62,000 nt of DNA from Glandiceps talaboti (taxonomy: Eukaryota > Hemichordata > Enteropneusta > Spengelidae), in assembly GCF_964340395.1 (NCBI RefSeq), contig NC_135560.1:16412598-16474597 (forward strand). The letters run 5' to 3'. The notes beneath the pieces are model-generated. The model was not told the origin of the DNA. It did no database searches and saw only the letters and a program-made list of their open reading frames with translations. Of the stretch, positions 29,101 to 41,697 are shown in pieces. Position 1 is the stretch's first letter. Each line of letters opens with the position of its first letter. Both the position numbers and the translations under genes were made by a program.

Positions 29101-32100
29101 ATTTTACAGTTTAAGATAAAGTGTTGCTTATCTTCAATGTTTTTTTTTATGTCCATACACAATGGTTTGGAAGCAAAAAAAGCATTTGATTTGAAAAAGT
29201 GACACTTCCCATACAGCACCACATATTTCTGTCTGCTGGTTAGAAAAGACAAAATTTATGGAAACTGTAATACATCAAATTTTAGCTGACGTACATCTGT
29301 ATTAAAGCCTACTACCTAATATTGTGGACACTCAATTGTTTGCAAGTAAAAGCATGTGAAGTTTCCATGAATAAATAAAAAAGTTAATATATAATTACTT
29401 ATCTGCTGGGCATACAAGGCGAAATTTATCAAACAATTCATATTATAGCTGATATAATATTGTACTAGGCCTACTAGGTGAATATTTTGCACACTCAATT
29501 GTTTGCAAGCAAAACGCACATGAAGTTTCACCAAATTAGTAAATATTACTATAATTTCATGAATGAAGGTGTGTCTGCTGGGTATAAAAGACAAAATTTA
29601 TTTAAAGTCACATATATCATATGATAGCTGATATAGTATTGTACTAGGCCTAATACGTGAATAGTGTGCACACTCAGTGGTTTGCTAGAAAAGTGGGTTT
29701 GATTTGTGTATGAAATAGTGAAATTTCCCATAATGCATCACATATGTCTGTGTCTGCTGGGTATGAAAGACGAAATTTATTAAAAGTGACATATATCATG
29801 TGATAGTTTATATATAACTGTATTAAGCCTACTATATGAATAATGTGCACACTCAATTGTTTGCAAGAAAACGCACATGAACTTTCAACAAATTAGTAAA
29901 TATTGCTATAATTTTCTAAATAAAGGCGTGTCTGCTGGGTATAAAAGACAAATTTATTTAAAGTCACATATATCATTTAATAGCTGATATAGTATTGTAC
30001 TAGGCCTAATAGGTGAATAGTGTGCACACTCAATGGTTTGCTAGAAAAGTGAATTTGATTTGTATATGAAATAATGAAATTTCCCAGAATGCACCACATG
30101 TTTCTGTGTCTGCTGGGTATCAACGACGAAATTTATATAAAGTCACATATATCATATAATAGCTGATAAGATATTGTAGTAGGCCTAATAGGTGAATAGT
30201 GTGCACACTCAATTGTTTGCAAGAAAACACACGTGTAGTTTCATCAAAATTTGTAAATATTCCTAAAATTTCCTAAATAAAAGTGTGTCTGCTGGGTATA
30301 AAAGATAAAATTTATTTAAAGTCACATATATCATATGATAGCTGATATAATATTGTACTAGGCCTAATACGTGAATAGTGTGCACACTCAATGGTTTGCT
30401 AGAAAAGTGGGTTTGATTTGTGTATGAAATAGTGAAATTTCCCAGAATGCACCACATCTTTATGTGTCTGCTGGGTATGAAAGACGAAATTTATCAAAAG
30501 TTAAATATATCATGTTATAGCTTATATATAGCTTTATTAAGTCTACGATACGAATAGTGTGCACACTCAATTGTTTGCAAGAAAACGCACATGAACTTTC
30601 AACAAATTAGTAAATATTACTATAATTTCCTAAATAAAGGCGTGTCTGCTGGGTATAAAAGACAAATTTATTTAAAGTCACATATATCATATGATAGCTG
30701 ATATAGTATTGTACTAGGCCTAATACGTGAATAGTGTGCACACTCAGTGGTTTGCTAGAAAAGTGCGTTTGATTTGTGTATGAAATAGTGACATTTTCCA
30801 GAATGCACCACATCTTTCTGTGTCTAGCTGCTGGGTATGAAAGACGAAATTTATCAAAAGTGAAATATATCATGTTATAGCTTATATATAGCTTTATTAA
30901 GTCTACTATACGAATAGTGTGCACACTCAATTGTTTGCAAGCAAAACGCACATGAAGTTTCACCAAATTAGTAAATATTACTATAATTTCCTGAATGAAG
31001 GTGTGTCTGCTGGGTATAAAAGACGAAATTTATTTAAAGTCACATATATCATATGATAGTTGATATAGTATTGTACTAGACCTAATACGTGAATAGTGTG
31101 CACACTCAATGGTTTGCTAGAAAAGTGTGTTTGATTTGTGTATGAAATAGTGAAATTTCCCAGAATGCACCACATCTTTCTGTGTCTGTTGGGTATGAAA
31201 GACGAAATTTATCAAAAGTGAAATATATCATGTTATAGCTTATATATAGCTTTATTAAGTCTACTATATGAATAGTGTGCACACTCAATTGTTTGCAAGC
31301 AAAACGCACATGAAGTTTCGCCAAATTAGTAAATATTACTATAATTTCCTGAATGAAGGCGTGTCTGCTGGGTATAAAAGACGAAATTTATTTAAAGTCA
31401 CATATATCATATGATAGTTGATATAGTATTGTACTAGACCTAATATGTGAATAGTGTGCACACTCAATGGTTTGCTAGAAAAGTGGGTTTGATTTGTGTA
31501 TGAAATAGTGAAATTTCCCAGAATGCACCACATCTTTCTGTGTCTGCTGGGTATGAAAGACAAAATTTATCAAAAGTGAAATATATCATGTTATAGCTTA
31601 TATATAGCTTTATTAAGTCTACTATACAAATAGTGTGCACACTCAATTGTTTGCAAGCAAAACGCACATGAAGTTTCAACTAATTAGTATATTGCTATAA
31701 TTTCATGAATGAAGGCGTGTCTGCTGGATATAAAAGACGAAATTTATTTAAAGTCACATATATCATATGATACCTGATATAGTATTGTACTAGACCTAAT
31801 ACGTGAATAGTGTGCACACTCAACGGTTTGCTAGAAAATTGAATTTCATTTGTGTATGAAATAATGAATTTTCCCATAATGCACCACATCAATATATGTG
31901 TATGAAAGACGAAATTTATGAAAAGTGAAATATATCATGTTATAACTTATATATATCTTTATTAAGCTTACTATATGAATAGTGTGCACACGAAATTGTT
32001 TGCAAGGGAAACTCATGGGAAGTTTCATTGAAATTTGTAAATGTTGCTATAATATACTAAATAAAGGTGTGTCTGCTGGGTATAAAACACACATTTAATA

Positions 32101-35100
32101 TTAAGTCACATATATCATATGATAGCTGATATAGTACTTTACTGGGTCTTGTACATGATTAGTGTGCACACTCAATGGTTTGCAAGAAAAGAAGAATTTG
32201 ATTTGTGTATGAAATACCCTTTTTTTATAGCCGATTTGTACTAGCCAAATAGGTGAATAGTGTGCACACTGAATGGTTTGTATGAAACAAAAACATTTGA
32301 TTTGTGTATGAAATAATGAAATTTCCCAAAATGCACCACATATTATGTACTTTTTCTAAAGTGGAGTACATCATATCATAGTGTACTGTATATATTATTG
32401 TCTACTAGGTGAATAGTGTGAACACTCAATGGTTTGCAAGGAGAACTAGTGAAATCCATGAATTAGTAACATTACCTTTATTATAGTGGACTCTTTGCTG
32501 GGTATAAAGACAAAATTGAGGTACAACCAAATTTACTATACAGCTTACATAGTGTTGTGTTATGAAGCATGTGGTAGGTGAATAATGTGCACACTCTTTT
32601 TAGCATGGGGAGAAATAGTTGTATGTAAATATGACAATGCATAGGAATATTTTGTTAAAAACTTACTTTGGGTTTTCAGTTATGTCCTATATTATGTTAC
32701 ATCTATAAATTACCGCTCTTGAAAGTATGTGAAACTGATAAACGTTGGTAAAGTCCTTGTTTCTTGTTATACAGTAATTTAACAGTAAGCTAGAGGGTTT
32801 GATGATGAAGGTCAAAGGTCATATCTGCCTGCTTCCAATGTCTGCTGTCTGTGTCTGCCTGCGTCAACATAGTGAATAACGCATGCGTTCTATCGCTGAT
32901 AAAAAGTGAATCGTCACAGTTACGTCACGTACACTACGTCATCGAATATCTCAGAATAATGGCGGCACATAAGCTTGGCCCCGGTCGTCCGATGGTAAGC
33001 AGTTCGGCTAAAAAAGGGTCACGAGCAGTGTTTACCTCAGGGAAAATAACTATTTTTGGGCAGATCGACCGCTGGAAAGCAATAAAGGACAAACTGACGT
33101 TGAAGAGTAATCGAGAAGTTGCGGAATTCTTGATAAACTGGTAAGTATAAATGCACACGTAGAAAGCCATGATTGTACATGTTTTGCTGAGTGTCGTGTA
33201 ATGTCATGATGTTTACAACCTACATGTTTGCACTTTCTACTTATTTCGGGAATCATGCACCAATTAAGGTCATTTCTATTGTATTCGAAGGTGGTGACAA
33301 TATTGTAGAGGTGAATAACGTTCTGTTGTAAGTTATAGCAAGCTGTACGCTATACACGATACACTCACTTCCTGTTGAAGTTGTGCGTAGTGTTACTATT
33401 GGTATTAGATGTGAGAACTCGCGGATCGGCTCAACATTTACTAAGCTTACTCGCTGACGTTTTCAGCGTGATCGATCCAGCCTTACCAATTACCGTACGC
33501 TCTCCATTACACAATTTTGCAGAGGGTTTTTCTTTTTACCAATACTCACGTGAACTGTCCAAGACAAACTTCGAGGTGCTACTGTACTGGTATACGTAGC
33601 GTAGTGCTACTTGCATGATCGACTGTACAATAGCAAGTCAGAATCGAGTAATCGCTTCGACTGCCCGGGTCGATAAATAGCTATACTATAAGATTATCTC
33701 AATGCAGAGGAGAAGTGTAATAACTAAAAAATTACTATTTCTTTATTTTATGCACATGTTTATAGTTAGACTTAGTGAGCGTACGGAGGTATATCTCCAT
33801 GGTCAAACGATATGCAAGCTGTTTTGAGTACATGAAACCATAAAAGTGCGTTACAATTACATTGAAAATTGTTTGTCGTTGTTGTTCTTGGAGATCGTTT
33901 GAAGTAGCTCTTGTTTGTTTTATGTTCAAAGTTATTTCCAGTGATTTATGACGGATACATTAGTTGTTTGATGTGTGTGTGTGTGGGGGGGGGGGGTGAG
34001 GGGGGTTTATGAATTCATTGTGTCAATTATGACTGCATGTTTGTTTTAGTTTTATTTAGAAAGCATCTGTCAAGTGGCATGTTCTCCACATGAATTAAAT
34101 GTACAGATAGTGTACTTGTACATACTTATTAGTCACAGCTTCATTGACTGCCATTATTTTATATTAGAATGGATAAATTAGTTTGTGTAGCTATGACATC
34201 AGCAATCAATGCCTTAAATTCCAATTTATAACCCCTTCTTGATGATTACACAATACCTAAAACCTACTGTCTTTGACTCCTGTTTTTTACCAGTACTGCT
34301 TTGACTGACTAAACAAGTTAGCACTGCAAAATAAGGACAATTTAGCAAAGCCAGAAGACTAAGTAAGTCTAATAATATTAATAATAATACAATTTCTTGT
34401 ACTGCAGTATTGTAATCAAGTGTTTTTACATTATGCGGTAGGTATCATGATCATAAGGAGTGTAGAAGGGGTGAACCACTGCCAAGTACATCACATCATG
34501 CTACAATGATGGAAGACCCAGCATTTACCGCAAGGCAACAAGATGATGAAGCGAGGTCCACAGCTGATGTAAATATTTTAACTTTTAGCTTTCACTGTGA
34601 ACTTTGATTTGAACTCTTGGTATTCCATTGGCTAGAAACTAATTTTATGTATGTATGTATGTATGTATGTATGTATGTATGTATGTATGTATGTATGTAT
34701 GTATGTATGTATGTATGTATGTATGTATGTATGTATGTATGTATGTATGTATGTATGTATGTATGTATGTATGTATGTATGTATGTATGTATGTATGTAT
34801 GTATGTATGTATGTATGTATGTATGTATGTATGTATGTATGTATGTATGTATGTATGTATCAGTGCTGCAACTCACTCTGAATTTGTTGAATTTAAATGC
34901 ATGCAAAAGGTTCAGTAATATTTAAAAATAACATATATTGTATAAAAGTTTAAAGTTGTATTGTTTCACATGCTTTTCAGGTCTCGTGGACAGCAGTGTA
35001 AAGTTACTGAACAAATAATTACCACCACCACTTCAACCCCAATTCACAGCTATTACATGGGTGCAATGAAGGAATTAAGTGGTCCTGACATTTCTGAAAT

Positions 35101-38100
35101 TTCTGCAGTAAGTGAATCAGATCGGTAAGGTATTGTTGTTATTCAACAAAAAATCTGGGGTTTCTATTTTAATGCACATTTTTTTTTCAAAATTGGTCTC
35201 ATGTCACTAATGAAAACTATACAAAGAGTATCAAACTACAAAGGAGTACTCTACTCTACTCAAGTTATTGATATGTATTATGTATGATAAGAGCTGCTTG
35301 TTTTGTGAAATTACAATCTAAGATCTTGAACTTCATCTAAAATTGTACACTATACTGCGTCTCATTTTACTGATATTACGAATGCTTGGTACCAAAAGGA
35401 TGAAGATATGTACTATGTGTTCTGTATTCTGTTACCATGCACAATAAAAAAGTTCTATTGTGATACTTACCTTACCACAAGATAATATTTGAAATAGAAG
35501 ATATGCTATCACATCACAGAAAATTCAGCTCCTTGAATGAAGAATGTGATTAGATCCATTGATCAGTTTTAAGTTTTAGTTTGTATATTTGCCAGTGGTT
35601 ACACCATCCTGAGTTTTTAAATGTACCTAGTTGTAATACATATTGAAATTTATGATTTATATTCAGACATGTCCAGCTGGACACCTCGAATACAAATGGT
35701 GCTCGCAACCAGTTCTGAATAGCAGGTTACATAGTGGAGATCTAATGACAGCAGCAGCAATATTTTTTGTCAGGCAACAACTATGCAAACATTGATAGGT
35801 TTGCCAAGGTGCTCTCTTTGAAGTTATTGTGTCAGACCACATTCAACAGAATACAAAGAACCTGCCTTGTACCATGCGTAGACAAATTTTGGAAGGAACA
35901 CCAGTTAGAGCTATGTGCATCATTTGAGGGTGAAACACTGGTTCTACTTGGTAAGTGCACTCATTTGTTTTTGATAATATTTATATGAATTTTAAGATGT
36001 ACATCAGTTCCTGAAGATGCAAGTATCAAGTTTGTCCAGTAAAGTAGCTATATTTGTCATATGAAATTCATTACGCATAGTACTCATTTATTATGAGATA
36101 CAAGCTTTCTTTTTATGACCCAAGCTTGCCCTTGTGTGCACGTACATTTCACGCACAATAAATGGAATGCACACAGTCACAAATTCTGGTGCTTGCATCA
36201 CTTGTTAGCACAACTGAACAGAGGTTCAACACTGCTCTCTGTAGGTGCAGTGAGTCATCTATGTACAATACTCTAAACCACATACATGTATATGTAAGTT
36301 GTTTTGTTGAACTCATTATAGTTTGCTAGTGAGTTGATGTATGACTTGAACATAAGTTGTGTTTAGTGTCCCCTTTCAAACCCACTCTCGTCATGAAAGA
36401 TCTGCACAGTTTATGTAGCTTCTACTACGAGACACAAATATACCCTGCATTCAAATTGCAGGGTAAATCAGAAGAACATACCATGTGTCATTATGCAACA
36501 ACAGATGAACAATCCTCTAGCGGAGAACTCATTTTGTGAACTGTTTTGCAAAATCTCTATTTCAAAAAATATATCTTTCTTAATTCTATCTTGAAGGTAT
36601 CATAGAGGCTACAATAAAAAGAGCAGCACATGGTCTACGAAAACAGTGAAAGAACAGAAAACATATCCACATCATACAGCCTAGAAAAAATCAATTCTAC
36701 AAACACGGCTGGAAGAAAAAAGGGGGAATGCAACACGAGAGAACTGGAGCCAACTGATCCAAGGAGAATATCAACACATCTAGCACCAGTAACTCCACCT
36801 CCCACATCTCTTCTGGTGGAGCAACATGTGTCTTGATACCACTAAACTTATATGACTTTCATGAACATGAAGTGTCTGCAATATCCAAAACCTTCAAAAA
36901 AAGTTGTTTCAAGAGTTCCTGGAAAGCTGTAGTGCAGTGCTCAGACACAGCAGTTTGATTTGATTGGATAACCTTGTGAATAGTACCAAGAGAACCATTT
37001 GCTACAAAACAAATCTAAGGGAGCCTTCAGTAATTCCGGGGGGGGGGGGGGGATTTAGGGTATGTCTGAGCTGTAAAATGTGACCCCCTTTCAAGCCAAA
37101 GTTCTAAAATCTGACCTCCCCCATCTCAAAATGACAAATTCACTGATAGATGGATGGAAATTATGTGGACATAGTAGATGTAACGTTTAATGATTTTTTC
37201 AATATGTTTTGTTCTGTTTATCAACTACAGTTTTTAGTTTCTTGTCCTACTCCATAACACACATTGAAACACTCCTGTCTTTGGCTAACACTTGTAAACG
37301 TAAACACAACCTGTATATGAACAAACTGCATTGTTATTTTTTACAAGTGAATTTTAGTCTGGACTAAAACTATCAACAATAACAGTGCACTTTACACATA
37401 TACAGGCTGTGTTGACAAGCCAAATACAGGGTATTTCAGCATGTTTTAAAGAGTAGAACAAGAAACTGCACTTGACACACAGAACGAAAGTATTGAAACA
37501 AGATCATCAAGTTACAGATACTGTCTCTTTAATGATTTAATTACACAACACATATTTCTGCCATGCACAGGTATTACCAAACTTACTGGTACATTATTCT
37601 TTGTTTATAATGGATATCGTGATTTCCATGTGGTACACACTCTCCTCGATAGAGTAACCTGTAATAACGCTGACATCTCAGTATCACTTTGTGGATTGTT
37701 TTTTTCACTACTCTCACTGTCGCTTTCCTTAGTGTCACTATCACTGTCATTCAATACATTGAGGACAACAACAACAACAACAACAAAAACAACCAAAACA
37801 ACATGATCATCATCATCAACATCATCATCATCATAATCATCCTCTCGAGTCAGTGGAGCTGGAAGCACTGCTGTTTATTACTTCTTCCTCTTGGCTTTCA
37901 TTTGTTTCCTTGGCCATTTCATATCACTCTAGTATCTGCTGGCTAACGAGTATAAAGTTGGCGTCAGATTCAGATAGCGTCATATTGAGCGTCAGATAGC
38001 CTTAGATCTGAAGACACCCGACGGCTGGCCGGAAGGACAAACCTGAAATAATACTGTTGAGACTACAGGGAAATATTCCCCTTCACAACCTTTCGATGGC

Positions 38101-41100
38101 AGTAGGAATGTCTCTGCTTGCACAATTTTTATTTGGGAAAAATATGTGAAATAGAGTTGAAATACTTGCCACCATGACATTGATAGCCCCAAGTTCAGCC
38201 ACTGTATGTTCGTTGGTTGATACATTTTGCCAATAATGTACATGGCGTCAGTAAAGGTGTCAGTAAAAATTAAGTTTATGTTGCCATTTTTAAAAATAAT
38301 TTAAATTTGAATTTTAACAATTTGGAAGGCAGAGAGATTCCACCTTCCATCAAGAGAATCTTTCCCTGTAGTCTCAATGGTATTATTTCAGGTTTGATTG
38401 AATCCGTCGGGTGTCTTCGGATCTGAGACTATCTGACACTCAATATGACGCTCAATATGACGCTACCTGAATCTGAATCTGCCGCCAACTTTATACTCGT
38501 TGCTGGCCAAAACTTTTTCCAACGTGAGCCACTCCAAGTTTTACTTTGTCTTTCTACAAAAGCTTGTATTCAGCATGTCTGTGACACAGGTCACTCTTTG
38601 CGTGGAAACCGCACACACTTCCCTGTATACAATACACTCAAGACATAACTTTTTGAAAGTCAAGACTTTTTGAGGTCTGAAAGTTCCCATGTATTGTTTA
38701 TGGAAAAAAGCTCAGTTCCATCAGTTTACTTGTAATATGTAATATTTAAACTTATGGCTTTGGCACTTTTTCCATAGACAATACATGATGGGGACTTTCA
38801 GACCTCAAAAAGTCTTGACTTTCAGACTTTCAAAAAGTTATGTCTCGAGTATATTGTATGTAGGGAAGTGTGTGTGATTCCATCAGTTTATATACTACTC
38901 TTCGTTTGAAGGGATATGTGTTGTTTCTCTCAGAATTGTAGACTTTGTTTGAAATAGTGCAGAGTGCATTTTAGAATAAATAATGAATCAACGTATAATG
39001 TGAACCCCCCCTCCCCCCGGATGGGTTTCTAAAATATGAACATCCCCCTTCGACATGCTTCGAAAACATGACCAATCCCCCCAGCCCACCCCTTGCAAAG
39101 AGAGAATTATGCCTATTTGCACTATATTGACATATCTTTAGTAATTACTGTCAGTCATACAAATCGCACAACTGATTACATGTGCAAACATACATAAATA
39201 GATACATACATACATACATACACACATACATACATACAGATAGATACATACATACATACATACACACATACATGCACACACATACATACATACGTACGTA
39301 CGTACGTACATACATACATAGATACATAGATACATACACACATACATACATACGTACGTACGTACGTACGTACGTACATACATCAACAAAATGTGGAAAT
39401 AATGACTTCCTTGACAAAGTTGTATTGTCACACTTCCAAGTTATCTTTATGTTATGGTTTGCAGGATGTTTATGAGTAAAAACATTGAACACAATCTTGT
39501 AACAGCCTGTATGCACACTAAACACACTAGAGACACGAAAAGTAAGATATAATAGTAATCACAATCAATTTATTCATACAACCTACATGGCAGAGGTAAG
39601 GGTAATGTGTGTGTGCATGTATGTAAGTATGGGGTTTCATAGGCTGTCCATAAATGATTTTAAAGGAGACATTATCAAAACTAACAATTAGTCATTGATA
39701 GCAATCATTGTACATTAGCAGTGAAAGTGTATTTCTATTATGCGATATGATGCTATGTGGTTTACCATATAAAACTAAAATATACATGCACTGCATAAAC
39801 ATTGTGTTCACTTACTATGGTTTTCAAGAATCAGACAATATTATATACCATTGGTTTGTGTAGACCTATGAAAATATTTCACTAAAAATGTAAGGAATTC
39901 ATAGCAGCATGTTTGATATGTAGAATCCTAGCTGCATACTACAGTAGCACATTTCACTTTCAGTTGGTTGGCATATGCTGACAAATAATTATGCAAACCT
40001 TTGGTCATTGTTGCTCACCATACTTAGTGAGAGTTTACTGAGTGAGCAGTTTGTTAAGTCTGTTTTGTCATTGAACAAGTGGCTCAAACACAGACCGTTG
40101 ATTTGCATTGATTATTCCATCCGTGACTTTGCCCTTTATACTGCTGCCCATGGTGCCAGGTTGCCTAGATAAAAGAATGGTAAAAAGGGTTCAAATGTAA
40201 AAATGTTGTACACTATTGTTATTTTCTATTTTTACACAGTAGATATGCAAGACATTGTACAGATAATATAATAAATATTGATCAACTTATCTGTGTTGTA
40301 ATTATTTCTGTCAGGTGTGCAGTATCCTAGATCTGTTGCCCCCCCCCCCCCCCCGCCCCATAACTGACTCTCCAACAGCCTCACCCCCATAAAAAACTAC
40401 CTAAATAAATAAATGATAGAATTCTGATTATATACCTACAATCCCATTTTATTTGGACCAATTTGAACTAAATGTACTCTTAAAAGTGCAGAAATGAAAG
40501 GCCAGACATTATGAACCTAATCCATTGTACACGTCTTGAAGAAAATAGAAAACTTTGGGCAATGAGGTTTCACAACACGTCTGGTGCCTATGCCCAAATA
40601 ACAGGCTGTGAACAGCTTCTAGCTTTGTACTTATCCGTCAATCACATGTAAATATCCTCAAAGCTAGCTATGCCAAAATAGATTTACATCTGCGCGAGTG
40701 TGGGCATCGAGGTGGACGCCACAATTACATGTAACTAAAGATAAACAAATTGTGAAGTAATCGACGTTCGACCAGCTGACAGCTAGCGCGAACAACACAC
40801 GTAGCACTTTCGCTACGTCTCTCTCGGTCCTACGCTAGTTGTTTTTCTTTGCAAACCCCGTAAGAAAATAAAAAATAAAACGAACAATAATGATGAGTCA
40901 TACAAGATAAAATATAAGAATGGACAGAGAGCTAGATCCGTAGAGAGAAAATTCACCACACTTACATTGCGTCGGCAAGGTCAGCAGCTTCCATTGTTTT
41001 TCAAGAGGGTCATGGGTCATAGCATAAATTACCATCTTGACGTCACGGAAGTTTGTTGTCCTTATCACGTGATAACATTCAAATTCTCTGAACGTACAAT

Positions 41101-41627
41101 GATAAGATGGCTGCAAGGTTTTGCCGCCGGCGATTTGTCGCAAATCTTTTAGCTGTGCTAGCAGAGTCAGAAGATGATATTTAACTCCATCGAAGTCATG
41201 AATCGTTGTAAACACTATACTTTATTAGTTTCGTGATGGTTTTACGTAAGTATTTCATTTCAACCACCAAATTAAAAAACCGTCTAAACTTGGCCTGTGT
41301 CCCTTTAATGCATAGGGTAGAGTGTACTGAAAACAATAAATCGCTTGGGACCAATTTTTTTCAATGGCCACACAGACATACATACATGCATACATACGTA
41401 CGTCCGTCCGTCCGTCCGTCCGTCCATCCATCCATCCATCCATCCATCCATCCATCCATCCATCCATCCATCCATCCATCCATCCATACATACATACATA
41501 CATACATACATACATACATACATACATACATACATACATACACACATACACACATACACACATACATACATACATACATACATACATACATACATACATA
41601 CATACATACGCACATTCGAACAAGCGA

Positions 41628-41697
<70 letters not shown>

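Larger units (their letters stand above)
22470..32880. repeat. 10.4-kb imperfect palindrome (foldback-like structure)
   Basis: Left arm 22470-28928 and right arm 29199-32880 are inverted copies. Unique outer parts pair first: GCAGGCAGACACAGGCAGC, GACCTTTGACCTT, CCCTCTAGCTTACTGT and AACAAGGACTTTACC on the left have reverse-complement counterparts near 32750-32870. Inside these lie satellite arrays running in opposite orientations. The arms differ in length (about 6.5 and 3.7 kb) because array copy number differs. Long inverted repeats built of tandem subunits around a short centre resemble foldback transposons. A segmental inversion-duplication is the alternative. Confidence 0.85.
18768..41308. 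mobile_element. Candidate 22.5-kb TTAA-flanked DNA element
   Basis: Left end: TTAA (18768-18771) then a 30-bp terminus beginning AGGGACACAGGCCAAG (18772-18801). Right end: its exact reverse complement (41275-41304) then TTAA (41305-41308). TTAA target sites are typical of Kolobok and piggyBac transposons, and a Kolobok-like transposase fragment lies inside (32959-35950). The interval fills most of GT8-A intron 3, which would explain the intron's size. The alternative is two separate small elements of one family in opposite orientation, with unrelated DNA between. Homology beyond 30 bp was not seen. Confidence 0.45.

Noticed and set aside
23310-32028. Many recurring ~60-codon frames ([10 protein letters not shown]...YPADT) in the satellite
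   Set aside because: They start at TTG or chance ATG codons, follow the monomer period and occur on opposite strands in the two arms. They are by-products of a repeat that happens to lack stops in one frame.
22470-32880. Regularly spaced repeats as a possible CRISPR array
   Set aside because: The repeats are 179-bp satellite monomers without unique spacers, in eukaryotic DNA.
41107-41184. ATG frame [20 protein letters not shown] as a gene
   Set aside because: Good start context but only 25 codons, with no donor site or domain. Recorded only as a possible transposon exon remnant.
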